The notes: generated from the letters alone by a model not told the origin. A DNA stretch of 18,119 nucleotides from Alphaproteobacteria bacterium UBA3650 (GCA_002373815.1 DFKH01000079.1:1-18119), one strand, 5' to 3'. Shown: positions 1 to 6,917, counted from the stretch's first letter. Numbers and translations are program-made.

Positions 1-490
1 TGGCGATATCTGCCACATCCTCGGCCGCCCGTTTCAAAACAGCCTCGCCCAAGTCTTGATAGGACATTTCCCGTCCGCGGAAGCGCAAAGTGAATTTGAC
101 TTTGTTGCCCTCGGCCAAAAATTTCTTGGCACTGCGCATTTTCACTTGATAATCATTATCGCCAATGTTCGGGGTGAATTTAATTTCCTTTGTTTCTTGA
201 ACTTTTTGCTTTTTCTTGGCCTCAGCTTTACGCTTTTGTAATTCATATTTATATTTGCCTGCATCCATGATTTTACACACAGAGCCAGCTGATGTCGCCG
301 AAATTTCTACCAAATCTAGCCCAGCCTCATTGGCTCGACGCAGGGCCTCGCGTTGGGACACAATCCCCACGTTTATGCCATTTTCATCAATGAGTCTGAT
401 TTGTAATGCGTTGATACGTTCGTTTATGCGCGGTTCATCTTTGTTTGTATTGGGGTTCCGCATATCCCCACGTTCAAAAGTTTGAGTAAT
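1..490 (-). CDS. infC: Translation initiation factor IF-3 (partial, 3' end outside window)
   Basis: IF-3 binds the 30S subunit, blocks 50S joining and proofreads the start codon and initiator tRNA. The minus-strand frame opens with ITQTFERGDMRNP and runs to the window edge with 163 visible residues; the family is usually about 170-180, so only the extreme C-terminus is missing. Typical segments are the N-domain stretch NERINALQIRLIDENGINVG, the DLVEIS segment, the charged Lys-rich linker (near residues 85-97) and the C-domain KFTLRFRGREMSYQDLG. The start is taken as ATT at 490-488, not the in-frame ATG nine codons later (463-461). A strong GGAGG lies 8 nt upstream of ATT, the residues between ATT and ATG resemble family N-termini, and AUU is the known infC start in enterobacteria, where IF-3 represses its own translation. 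The gene is divergent from a DsbD-like gene; its own promoter lies at 526-554. Confidence 0.95.
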   Translation of the reverse strand, partial: MTQTFERGDMRNPNTNKDEPRINERINALQIRLIDENGINVGIVSQREALRRANEAGLDLVEISATSAGSVCKIMDAGKYKYELQKRKAEAKKKQKVQETKEIKFTPNIGDNDYQVKMRSAKKFLAEGNKVKFTLRFRGREMSYQDLGEAVLKRAAEDVADIA

Positions 491-503
491 GGTATAATCC
501 TCC
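488..503 (-). promoter_or_regulatory. infC Shine-Dalgarno and AUU start codon (probable autoregulatory start)
   Basis: On the minus strand GGAGG (503-499) is followed by an 8-nt spacer and then ATT (490-488), in frame with IF-3. In E. coli the AUU start lets IF-3 discriminate against its own mRNA. The same logic is inferred here from the codon and the strong ribosome binding site; regulation is not proven by sequence. Confidence 0.8.
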
Positions 504-525
504 AAAGTGGTTAATCACGAAATCT

Positions 526-554
526 ATTATATAAATTTTTTTAAAGACAAGCAA
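526..554 (-). promoter_or_regulatory. Putative sigma70-type promoter of infC
   Basis: Read on the minus strand: -35 TTGCTT (554-549), 17-bp spacer, -10 TATAAT (531-526). The expected transcript start near 519 leaves a leader of about 29 nt carrying the GGAGG. It suggests infC is transcribed independently of thrS, which lies upstream of infC in some bacteria. Found by eye only. Confidence 0.55.
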
Positions 555-572
555 GTTTTTTTTTGCTATCAT
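544..572 (+). promoter_or_regulatory. Putative promoter of the DsbD-like gene, probably giving a leaderless transcript
   Basis: Read on the plus strand: -35-like AAGACA (544-549), 17-bp spacer, extended -10 TGC-TATCAT (564-572). The expected transcript start is about 578-580, on the ATG at 579. There is no Shine-Dalgarno sequence before that ATG. The spacer contains a run of nine T (556-564). The -35 shares position 549 with the infC -35 on the other strand. Confidence 0.45.
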
Positions 573-578
573 ACCTTT

Positions 579-1886
579 ATGTTGAAAAAACTATTCATTT
601 TTTGTTGCACCCTTTTGTGTAGTTTGAGCGTATGGGCCAAACAAACAGCTTCCACCATACAACAAACCCCCTTTGGGGAAGTAGAATTAATTTCCTGCAC
701 AACCGATTTACGCACCAATGGCCCTTTATATTTAGGCGTACGAGCTTTACCAACCGACGGATGGGAATTGAACACGCCAGACTTTAAAGTCACCTCTTCC
801 GAAAATCTACCTATCGCCTTGTTCACCCCTTTTAAACAACCCTACCCGCAAGAACCACTTTATCCCATCAGCTCTGTTTTAACGTACAAACCAACGAAAC
901 CAATTACTTTCAATGTAGAGGGTTCTTGGCAGGCCTGTAAAGATCAACAATGCATCACAACCCCGATTCGTTTGTCTATAACACTCGAAACAGCACTGGC
1001 CCTTTTAACGTCTGAATGCTCGCCCATTACTTTAGCATTGTCAAACACCCCTATTCCCATGCATTCCAATAAAGTGACAGCCTATGCACAACAAATTTCT
1101 AATGGTGACACAAAAATTGTTTTGGACTTTCATCGACACCCCCGTACATTGACTGTCTATGATGAAAACAAAGAACCTTTGGATTTGAATATTGAAATTA
1201 AAAACAAACGAGCAACATTTATCTTACCAAAAACACAAAATGCAACTCACTTTATTGGACGCACATATCATCACTACTATGAAATTGAGCCAGAAATAAT
1301 ACCAACTGACAGACCTATTCCCGCTGCGCCTTTATCCATTTTTCAAATTTTACAAGCCTGTTTTTTATTCTTTTTACTCTCTGCCATCCCCATTTATTGG
1401 GCGCGAGTTCCACTTACCACACACCAAAAATTTCGCTCACAAGCAAAACAAATGCTCATTCTAACTATTGCACTAGGGATAATCATATTGTGTGGGACAT
1501 TGTTATACGCATACCAAAACGATTTCATTTCTGATCAGTTCAATCAATTTTGGCAATTTCTTATTCAGCCCATGGACAAAACAAAAGCGCTTGTCTTAAT
1601 GATTTTAGGTATCTTATTCATCCCTGCTTCATCGATAATTGCTTTACTGTTTCTTTTCGTTACGCCAAGGCCCTATCTTGCCTTTCTTGAAGCAAGCGAC
1701 AACCTATTCTTAAAACTCAGCCCCTTGTTCAGTTTTGTATTTTTAACATTACTCACATTCAGCATTCAACTTTTGTTTGAAGGAAAAATATTCCAATTTC
1801 TTCACAGCAAACAAGCATCTAAAGTGTGGTGGGTGGCACGCCTGCCATGGCTTGCCTTAATTCTTTACACCTTCTTTTACTTATAG
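579..1886 (+). CDS. Exported DsbD/ScsB N-terminal-domain-like membrane protein (degenerate, no thioredoxin domain)
   Basis: The product has 435 residues. Residues 1-20 form a signal peptide (MLKKLFIF..., ending VWA before KQ). A periplasmic region of about 230 residues resembles the DsbD/ScsB alpha domain, with the W-x-x-C-K-D-x-x-C signature at C120 and C125; in the family such a pair passes electrons to periplasmic partners. About five hydrophobic segments follow, near 253-275, 291-312, 337-361, 377-399 and 416-435. Unlike full DsbD/ScsB there is no C-terminal thioredoxin domain, and I do not see the paired membrane-domain cysteines in their usual proline-rich setting; only C261 and C305 lie in hydrophobic segments. 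ATG 579 was chosen because the signal peptide starts there; an upstream in-frame ATG at 507 would bury it. The 3' end overlaps rnhA by 10 nt. The domain assignment is from memory of the motif, so a thiol-redox role is tentative. Confidence 0.55.
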   Translation: MLKKLFIFCCTLLCSLSVWAKQTASTIQQTPFGEVELISCTTDLRTNGPLYLGVRALPTDGWELNTPDFKVTSSENLPIALFTPFKQPYPQEPLYPISSVLTYKPTKPITFNVEGSWQACKDQQCITTPIRLSITLETALALLTSECSPITLALSNTPIPMHSNKVTAYAQQISNGDTKIVLDFHRHPRTLTVYDENKEPLDLNIEIKNKRATFILPKTQNATHFIGRTYHHYYEIEPEIIPTDRPIPAAPLSIFQILQACFLFFLLSAIPIYWARVPLTTHQKFRSQAKQMLILTIALGIIILCGTLLYAYQNDFISDQFNQFWQFLIQPMDKTKALVLMILGILFIPASSIIALLFLFVTPRPYLAFLEASDNLFLKLSPLFSFVFLTLLTFSIQLLFEGKIFQFLHSKQASKVWWVARLPWLALILYTFFYL

Positions 1887-2314
1887 GAATCTCGTTGTTG
1901 AACTGCCAACATATCAACGCGTTCATTGTACGGATTACCTGCATGCCCTTTGACCCAATGCCACGTAATTTCATGTTGAGAGAGCAACTCAACCAAAACT
2001 TGCCACAAATCCACATTTAAAACGGGCTTTTTATCGGCTCGCTTCCAACCTTTTTCTTGCCAACCAGACAACCACTTGGTAGCCCCTTCAAGAACATACT
2101 TACTATCCGTATAAAGATCAACACTACACGGCTCTTTTAAGGCACGAAGCCCCTCAATAACCGCCATCATTTCCATGCGATTATTTGTCGTTTCTGATTC
2201 TCCACCAGATAATTCTTTTTCAGTTCCCTTATAAACCAAAACGCACGCCCATCCCCCAGGTCCAGGGTTACCAGAGCATGCGCCATCAGTATATAAAGTA
2301 ATTTTTTTATTCAT
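1877..2314 (-). CDS. rnhA: Ribonuclease HI
   Basis: Cytoplasmic endonuclease that cuts the RNA strand of RNA:DNA hybrids (R-loops, replication primers). The 145-residue product keeps E. coli numbering: catalytic D10 (TLYTDGACSGNPGPGGW), E48 (NNRMEMMA), D70 (YTDSKYV) and D134, plus H124 in the WVKGHAGNPYNERVD segment. The start is ATG 2314-2312, giving MNKKITLYTDG; an upstream in-frame ATG would add five unlikely residues. That ATG overlaps the ptsN stop by 8 nt (ATGAATAA), so translation is probably coupled in an hpf-ptsN-rnhA operon. The 3' end runs 10 nt into the convergent DsbD-like gene. Length and motifs are those of an intact, standard enzyme. Confidence 0.97.
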   Translation of the reverse strand: MNKKITLYTDGACSGNPGPGGWACVLVYKGTEKELSGGESETTNNRMEMMAVIEGLRALKEPCSVDLYTDSKYVLEGATKWLSGWQEKGWKRADKKPVLNVDLWQVLVELLSQHEITWHWVKGHAGNPYNERVDMLAVQQRDSYK

Positions 2315-2762
2315 CCATATCGTTTTCAATGACTAATTGATACAGTTCCTTGGCAGAGGTTGCTTTACGCAATGCATTGACAGTTTCTTCATTTCTTAAT
2401 AAACGCGAAATACGAGCCAACGCTTTCAAATGGTCGGCACCCGCTTCTTCTGGAACCAATAAAACAAAAGCCAAATCAACTGGTTTATTGTCGACAGAAT
2501 CAAAATCAACGGGTTCTGAGGTAGCAAAACCACAAAAAATCTTCTTAAGCTTAGATAAACGTGTATGTGGTAAAGCGACACCTAAGCCAATCCCCGTTGT
2601 TCCCAAACGTTCACGCTCAATTAAGGCATCCAAAACAGCCACCGCATCCAATCCAGTTTTTTTTGCAGCCAACGTTGCCAAAGCATCTAACAATTGCTTT
2701 TTGCTTTTTGCTTTAACATTATGTAATACGGCATCAGGTGCCAAAATATCGGCAATCTTCAT
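2307..2762 (-). CDS. ptsN: Nitrogen-regulatory PTS EIIA(Ntr) protein
   Basis: EIIA-Ntr is the terminal phosphoacceptor of the regulatory PTS (PtsP-PtsO-PtsN). It moves no sugar; it adjusts nitrogen, potassium and stress responses through protein contacts. The 151-residue product carries the phosphorylated histidine H66 in GVALPHTR, preceded by ERERLGTTGIGLG, and the later GADHLKALARISRLLR helix typical of the family. The start ATG 2762-2760 has AGGAG upstream, and this site overlaps the hpf stop (TAAGGAG), so the two are probably coupled. In many Proteobacteria ptsN follows rpoN and hpf; here hpf is kept but rpoN is not beside it. PtsP and PtsO are not in this window, so whether it is phosphorylated cannot be judged. 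Confidence 0.95.
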   Translation of the reverse strand: MKIADILAPDAVLHNVKAKSKKQLLDALATLAAKKTGLDAVAVLDALIERERLGTTGIGLGVALPHTRLSKLKKIFCGFATSEPVDFDSVDNKPVDLAFVLLVPEEAGADHLKALARISRLLRNEETVNALRKATSAKELYQLVIENDMDE

Positions 2763-2772
2763 CTAAAGCTCC

Positions 2773-3321
2773 TTATTTGTTTTTAGGATCAACCCAACCA
2801 ATGTTTCCATCTGCACGACGATAAACCATATTTAATCCGCCATGAGCTGTATTACGGAACAATAAAGCATTCTGACCAGATAAATCCATACGCATCACAG
2901 CCGTTGCAACAGTACAAATTGGTAATTCTGTTTGCATCTCAGCAATAATAACAGGCGCTTCCCCCGCTTCCTCCTTATCTTCCTCAGCATCAATAACAGA
3001 CATATCCACCATTTCAACAGTACTGTATTTATGCCCCACCAACTTGTTTTTGTATTTATTCAATTGGCGATTCATCTTGCCCAAGGCTTCATCAATAGAG
3101 GCATAAGCATCCCCAGCCTTACCTTCTGAGGAAATTACAGCTCCTTGTACAGGATGCACAGTAATTTCAGATTTCAACAAATCGCCACTACGAGATACTT
3201 TTACAGTTGCATCCAAAGCGTTAGGAAAATATTTCTGAGCGATATCAGTCAATTTTTCTGTGGTATATGTCCGCCAGCTATCACCCAAATCAATTTGATG
3301 TCCATTAATAATTACTTGCAT
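2773..3321 (-). CDS. hpf: Ribosome hibernation promoting factor, long form
   Basis: The long form (182 residues) has an N-terminal beta-alpha domain that sits in the 30S mRNA channel (about residues 1-105), an acidic linker (about 110-130, with EEDKEEAGEAP), and a C-terminal dimerisation domain from about residue 135 (TAVMRMDLSGQNALLFRN, ending near NIGWVDP). In bacteria with the long form this tail pairs two 70S ribosomes into inactive 100S particles. The start ATG 3321-3319 has AAAGGAAA just upstream. It is the first gene of hpf-ptsN-rnhA and is divergent from hemW; a good promoter lies at 3356-3384. Confidence 0.95.
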   Translation of the reverse strand: MQVIINGHQIDLGDSWRTYTTEKLTDIAQKYFPNALDATVKVSRSGDLLKSEITVHPVQGAVISSEGKAGDAYASIDEALGKMNRQLNKYKNKLVGHKYSTVEMVDMSVIDAEEDKEEAGEAPVIIAEMQTELPICTVATAVMRMDLSGQNALLFRNTAHGGLNMVYRRADGNIGWVDPKNK

Positions 3322-3355
3322 TTCATTTCCTTTCAGTTAAAATCTTTGTACAAAT

Positions 3356-3384
3356 ACGATACTTTTTTTTAAAAGGATTGTCAA
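3356..3384 (-). promoter_or_regulatory. Putative sigma70-type promoter of hpf-ptsN-rnhA
   Basis: Read on the minus strand: consensus -35 TTGACA (3384-3379), 17-bp spacer, -10 TATCGT (3361-3356). The expected transcript start near 3349 leaves a leader of about 28 nt with the hpf ribosome binding site. The -35 directly abuts the hemW GTG start on the other strand. The spacer holds an A8 tract (T8 at 3363-3370 on the plus strand). Confidence 0.6.
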
Positions 3385-4470
3385 GTGTCCAACAAAAAAC
3401 CAACAGATACAGACTTATTAGGGCTATATATTCATTGGCCTTATTGCATACACAAATGCCCTTATTGTGATTTTGCAAGTACTGTGTGTGCCAAACCAGA
3501 TGAAGAACAATTACTGAGAACATATATACGTGATATGGATTTTTTTCCAAACAATCGACCTTTAACAAGCATTTTCTTTGGTGGTGGAACCCCAAGTCTA
3601 ATGTCCCTTTCATTTTTGGAAAAATTGATAAATACCATACAACAAAGATATCATTTGGCACCAGACATTGAAATTTCTATGGAAGCAAATCCTGACACTG
3701 TGGATAAAAACAAATTAAAAAGTTTCAAAAGGGCAGGTATCAATCGATTATCTATTGGTGTCCAAAGTTTAAATGAAAAAGATTTAAAATTTTTAGGGCG
3801 AACACATTCCGTTCAACGCGCTATTGATTGTATTCAAGACGCACAAAACATTTTTGAAAACATCAATATTGATTTAATTTATGCACGTCCTCATCAATCC
3901 TTAAAAGCATGGGAACAAGAACTAAAACAAGCTCTGGACTTTCATTTACCGCATTATTCACTCTATCAATTGACCATTGAAGAAAACACCATCTTTGGGC
4001 ATAGAGAACAAAAAACAGCATCTGATTTTCAAGCCAGACGATTGTATCAACTAACCGATAAATTGATGCAAGAACACAACTGCCCTGCCTATGAGGTATC
4101 CAATTATGCCCAAAAAGGATTTGAATGTCGACACAACATGACTTATTGGCTAGGTCATAATTATATTGGCATTGGTCCAGCAGCACATGGGCGATTGGGA
4201 CTTATTGCAACAGAAAATGCTCGTTCTGTCCCTTTGTGGATAAAAACAACGCCCCACACAGAACAGCTAACACAAAAAGAACGAAATCTAGAAAAATTAT
4301 TGATGGGACTTCGATTGCGACAATATGGCTTCCCCATAAAAAACATTGCCCCGCTAAAAATACAACAAGCCAAACAAAAAGGTTGGATTCATATTCAAAA
4401 AAATAAAATAGTTCCCACGCAAGAGGGCATTCTAATGCTTAATCAACTGGTGATGTTGTTGGCTGATTAA
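3385..4470 (+). CDS. hemW: Radical SAM heme chaperone HemW (coproporphyrinogen III oxidase-like)
   Basis: HemW is a radical SAM protein that binds heme and is thought to deliver it to cytochromes; it is often mis-annotated as oxygen-independent coproporphyrinogen oxidase (HemN). The 361-residue product has the cluster motif C21-x3-C25-x2-C28 in YIHWPYCIHKCPYCDF, then FFGGGTP (near 64-70), EISMEANPDT, GINRLSIGVQS, DLIYARPHQS and HYSLYQLTIEENT, followed by the HemN C-terminal region. The length and cysteine context fit HemW rather than HemN (about 450 residues). The start is GTG 3385, with AAGGA 7 nt upstream. Its start region abuts the hpf promoter. The 3' end overlaps the convergent lipoprotein gene by 32 nt. 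Confidence 0.92.
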   Translation: MSNKKPTDTDLLGLYIHWPYCIHKCPYCDFASTVCAKPDEEQLLRTYIRDMDFFPNNRPLTSIFFGGGTPSLMSLSFLEKLINTIQQRYHLAPDIEISMEANPDTVDKNKLKSFKRAGINRLSIGVQSLNEKDLKFLGRTHSVQRAIDCIQDAQNIFENINIDLIYARPHQSLKAWEQELKQALDFHLPHYSLYQLTIEENTIFGHREQKTASDFQARRLYQLTDKLMQEHNCPAYEVSNYAQKGFECRHNMTYWLGHNYIGIGPAAHGRLGLIATENARSVPLWIKTTPHTEQLTQKERNLEKLLMGLRLRQYGFPIKNIAPLKIQQAKQKGWIHIQKNKIVPTQEGILMLNQLVMLLAD

Positions 4471-5677
4471 AGGCATTCCATCCACTTGAAACAGGACGAT
4501 CAAAAAACGATTCAGCGGGTTCAATTAAAGTAAAACGCTCTCCACGTTTTTGTTTTAATTGCAACGCACGACGATTCGTCCCGTCATCATTCAAACGCAC
4601 CAATCCATCAACACCCCAATAACTATCACGCGTTTTTAAATCATCCAATTCTATGGGACGCCCTGCTTCGATTTCCGTCAATACAAATCCCATCGCATCA
4701 TACATTTGCGAGGCAATACGAATAGGAGCTTTTCCAAAAGTATCCTTATATTGGCGCGAAAAGTTATAATAATTTGTTTCATCTAGATCAGCGAAATACA
4801 CAAAATTTGCATTATTATCATTCACCTGCTTTACAACAGTTAAAGCATATACAGGAATATCTTTCGGTCCCATATCATAAAAAGCGAGCAAACTCAACAA
4901 TTGACGCAATTTAATGCCCTCTTCAAACAAGATCACTGCATCCACCCCCGCACGTACCGAAGCCGGCTTTGCTAATTCCGCTCGATCCGCTTCACTTAAA
5001 TCTTTCTTTTTAGCACTAATCATACGAGGGGCCACTTTTTGAACTGCATCTGTAAAATTCATTGTATTTGATGCATATAAAGACACCTTCGTTAACGTCA
5101 TCCCTGGACAAGCAGCAACCGCATTTGCTAAAGCATTCATTGCAATCTCACCTGTTTTACTTTCTGGACCCAATACAGCCAAACGATACTGTCCAGCCGA
5201 ACAAGCATGACGAACTATTTGACGTACCTGCTCTGGAATCGTCACAGCCATCGTGGAAACTTTCGAATCTACAACACTTGTATCAGAAGTAAAGGATAAT
5301 AAGGGTCTAGAAATCCCATTTTTCTTAATCGCATCAACTTCTTTTGAAAAAACAGGTCCCAAAACGATATCTGGCTTTTGTGCCAATGCCCAATGATATG
5401 CTTGAACAGCCCCATTTCCTGTGCTTTCTGTATCAAAGAACAACACCTTCAATGGTGTCCGCTGATGCTCAAAAGAGGCCATCATAGCTGCATTTTTCAA
5501 GTGTTCCCCTACACCAGACGATTCACCCGACAATGGCAACAGAACAGCAACTGTCGGCGCTTTTCTACCCGAACTTTCTACGGGGGAAGTTTCTCCTTTC
5601 CAAAAGATAGGCCGACGCTCTGTGGCACATCCTGCCAACAAGCACAAAGTAAACAACATAAAAAGTTTTTTGAACAT
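4439..5677 (-). CDS. LppC/LpoA-family lipoprotein, putative penicillin-binding protein activator
   Basis: In E. coli LpoA is an outer-membrane lipoprotein that activates the peptidoglycan synthase PBP1A; its C-terminal half has the fold of Leu/Ile/Val-type periplasmic binding proteins. This 412-residue product has a lipoprotein signal with lipobox LAGC (lipidated C17). From about residue 40 it has the binding-protein-like part (VAVLLPLSGESSGVGEHLKNA, PDIVLGPVFSKE, LAVLGPES, DAVILFEEG, ASQMYDAMGFV). It is shorter than E. coli LpoA and lacks the helical N-terminal half, as I recall for alphaproteobacterial members. Start ATG 5677 fits the signal peptide and has AAGGA 6 nt upstream; the in-frame ATG 42 nt earlier would spoil it. 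It is divergent from rsmI-yraN, echoing the E. coli rsmI-lpoA-yraN cluster. The PBP partner is inferred. Confidence 0.85.
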   Translation of the reverse strand: MFKKLFMLFTLCLLAGCATERRPIFWKGETSPVESSGRKAPTVAVLLPLSGESSGVGEHLKNAAMMASFEHQRTPLKVLFFDTESTGNGAVQAYHWALAQKPDIVLGPVFSKEVDAIKKNGISRPLLSFTSDTSVVDSKVSTMAVTIPEQVRQIVRHACSAGQYRLAVLGPESKTGEIAMNALANAVAACPGMTLTKVSLYASNTMNFTDAVQKVAPRMISAKKKDLSEADRAELAKPASVRAGVDAVILFEEGIKLRQLLSLLAFYDMGPKDIPVYALTVVKQVNDNNANFVYFADLDETNYYNFSRQYKDTFGKAPIRIASQMYDAMGFVLTEIEAGRPIELDDLKTRDSYWGVDGLVRLNDDGTNRRALQLKQKRGERFTLIEPAESFFDRPVSSGWNAFNQPTTSPVD

Positions 5678-5701
5678 AGTCTTTCCTTTTTCCTTCGTTT
5701 T

Positions 5702-5730
5702 ATGATATACTGAATACATAAAATTTTCAA
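5702..5730 (-). promoter_or_regulatory. Putative promoter of the LpoA-type lipoprotein gene
   Basis: Read on the minus strand: -35 TTGAAA (5730-5725), 17-bp spacer, -10 TATCAT (5707-5702). The expected transcript start is near 5695. The -35 overlaps the rsmI Shine-Dalgarno and the -10 overlaps the rsmI -10 on the opposite strand. Confidence 0.55.
5703..5711 (+). promoter_or_regulatory. Putative extended -10 promoter of rsmI-yraN
   Basis: TGA-TATACT at 5703-5711 matches the extended -10 form (TGn-TATAAT). No convincing -35 is seen, as is common for extended -10 promoters. The expected transcript start near 5718 leaves a leader of about 23 nt with AAGGAG at 5729-5734, 6 nt before the rsmI ATG. 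Confidence 0.5.
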
Positions 5731-5740
5731 GGAGATTTTT

Positions 5741-6568
5741 ATGCTTTATTTAGTGTCAACCCCCATTGGTAATTTAGGAGATATCAGTCCACGCGCGAAA
5801 GAGATTTTACAAAACGCCGATTTAGTTGCATGCGAAGACACACGAACAAGCAGAAATCTTTTCAATCTTTTGGGAATTCACGTAAAAGCAACAACAGCTT
5901 ATCATGATCATAATGCTGATGAAGCACGCCCCAAACTATTGCAAAAATTACGTCAAGGAATGACCATTGCTCTGGTATCTGACGCAGGTACACCGCTTGT
6001 TTCAGACCCCGGTTACAAATTGGTGCGAGATTGCATAAAAGAAAACATCAAAGTTTCCACTATACCAGGTGCAAACGCTGTTTTATCCGCCTTACAATTG
6101 TCTGGACTATCTAGTGCCAGCTTTTATTTTGGTGGATTTTTACCCACAAAACAAGGAGCCAGAAAAGAACACTTGAGAGTCGTCAAAAATTTGAAATCGA
6201 CCTTGATTTTTTATGAATCACCGAATCGGTTACTAAAGGCGCTAAAGGATATTTTAGAGGTGTATGGCAATCGAGAAATGGCCGTTGTGCGTGAAATTAC
6301 AAAAAAATTTGAAGAAACAAAAAAAGAAACCGTTGAAAATTTGATTGCATATTACACATTAAATGGCGAACCTAAAGGGGAATTAGTTTTGGTTATTGCG
6401 GGTGCCAATGAAACACCTCAATCAGCACAAACAATAGATTGGCCCTCTTTAATTAAAACCGTACGCCCTCAATATCCCGTAAAAAAAGCCGCCGAAATAT
6501 TAGCTGATCAAACAGGAGTTCACAAAAAAGAAATTTATCAAATTATTCTCTCACATGAAAAAAAGTAA
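5741..6568 (+). CDS. rsmI: 16S rRNA (cytidine1402-2'-O)-methyltransferase
   Basis: RsmI uses SAM to methylate the 2'-OH of C1402 in the 16S rRNA decoding centre, tuning start-codon choice and fidelity. The 275-residue product is a tetrapyrrole-methylase-fold protein with the family blocks in order: VSTPIGNLGDISPRA at the N-terminus, CEDTRTSRNLF, HDHNADEARPKLL, ALVSDAGTPLVSDPG, PGANAVLSALQLSGL, FYFGGFLP, IFYESPNRL and VVREITKKFEE. The length is normal (E. coli 286). The start ATG 5741 has AAGGAG 6 nt upstream. It overlaps yraN by 14 nt and is divergent from the LpoA-type gene. The last codons before the stop contain a seven-A run. Confidence 0.97.
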   Translation: MLYLVSTPIGNLGDISPRAKEILQNADLVACEDTRTSRNLFNLLGIHVKATTAYHDHNADEARPKLLQKLRQGMTIALVSDAGTPLVSDPGYKLVRDCIKENIKVSTIPGANAVLSALQLSGLSSASFYFGGFLPTKQGARKEHLRVVKNLKSTLIFYESPNRLLKALKDILEVYGNREMAVVREITKKFEETKKETVENLIAYYTLNGEPKGELVLVIAGANETPQSAQTIDWPSLIKTVRPQYPVKKAAEILADQTGVHKKEIYQIILSHEKK

Positions 6569-6917
6569 TTATCAAACAGGTCACTTTGCTGAAAAAATTG
6601 CCCTTTTCCTATTGATTTTAAAGGGATATCGTCCAATTAGAATGAATTATATTACAGGTCGTGGCACAGGCGCTGGAGAAATAGACCTGATTCTTTCAAA
6701 AAAGCAAACACTCATCTTTGTGGAAGTAAAAAAAAGACAAAACTTGACGACATCCGCCGAAGCGATAACGATTAAAAATAAAACACGAGTCGCTCGCGCT
6801 GCCGAAGCGTTTATCCGCAAAAATCCCAAATACAAAAATTATCAAATTCGCTTTGATGCCATTTTATTTAAAAATAATTTCATCCCCCACCACATCAAAG
6901 ACGCTTGGCGACTATAA
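6555..6917 (+). CDS. yraN: YraN / UPF0102 family putative endonuclease-fold protein
   Basis: A 120-residue protein with a PD-(D/E)xK nuclease-like core: E13 in GHFAEKIA, the GEID element at 41-44 and the FVEVKKR element at 55-61 (E57, K59). Arg-Asn-Tyr-rich segments lie between them. The family is nearly universal and often beside rsmI; its substrate is not established, and a role in DNA processing is only inferred from the fold. The start ATG 6555 lies inside the last codons of rsmI (14-nt overlap), so translation is probably coupled; no separate Shine-Dalgarno is visible. The 3' end overlaps the convergent CorC-family gene by 6 nt. Confidence 0.92.
   Translation: MKKSNYQTGHFAEKIALFLLILKGYRPIRMNYITGRGTGAGEIDLILSKKQTLIFVEVKKRQNLTTSAEAITIKNKTRVARAAEAFIRKNPKYKNYQIRFDAILFKNNFIPHHIKDAWRL

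Noticed and set aside
451..470. Inverted repeat TGGGG/CCCCA within the first codons of infC as a possible mRNA control hairpin.
   Set aside because: Only five base pairs around a 10-nt loop, inside conserved coding sequence; too weak to claim.
6555..6568. A second A AAA AAG heptamer at the end of rsmI, overlapping the yraN start, as a frameshift fusion site.
   Set aside because: A -1 shift there does not enter the yraN frame (that frame is +1), and the usual stop follows at once. A simple 14-nt overlap with its own ATG explains the arrangement. It shows that A7-G runs also occur by chance here.
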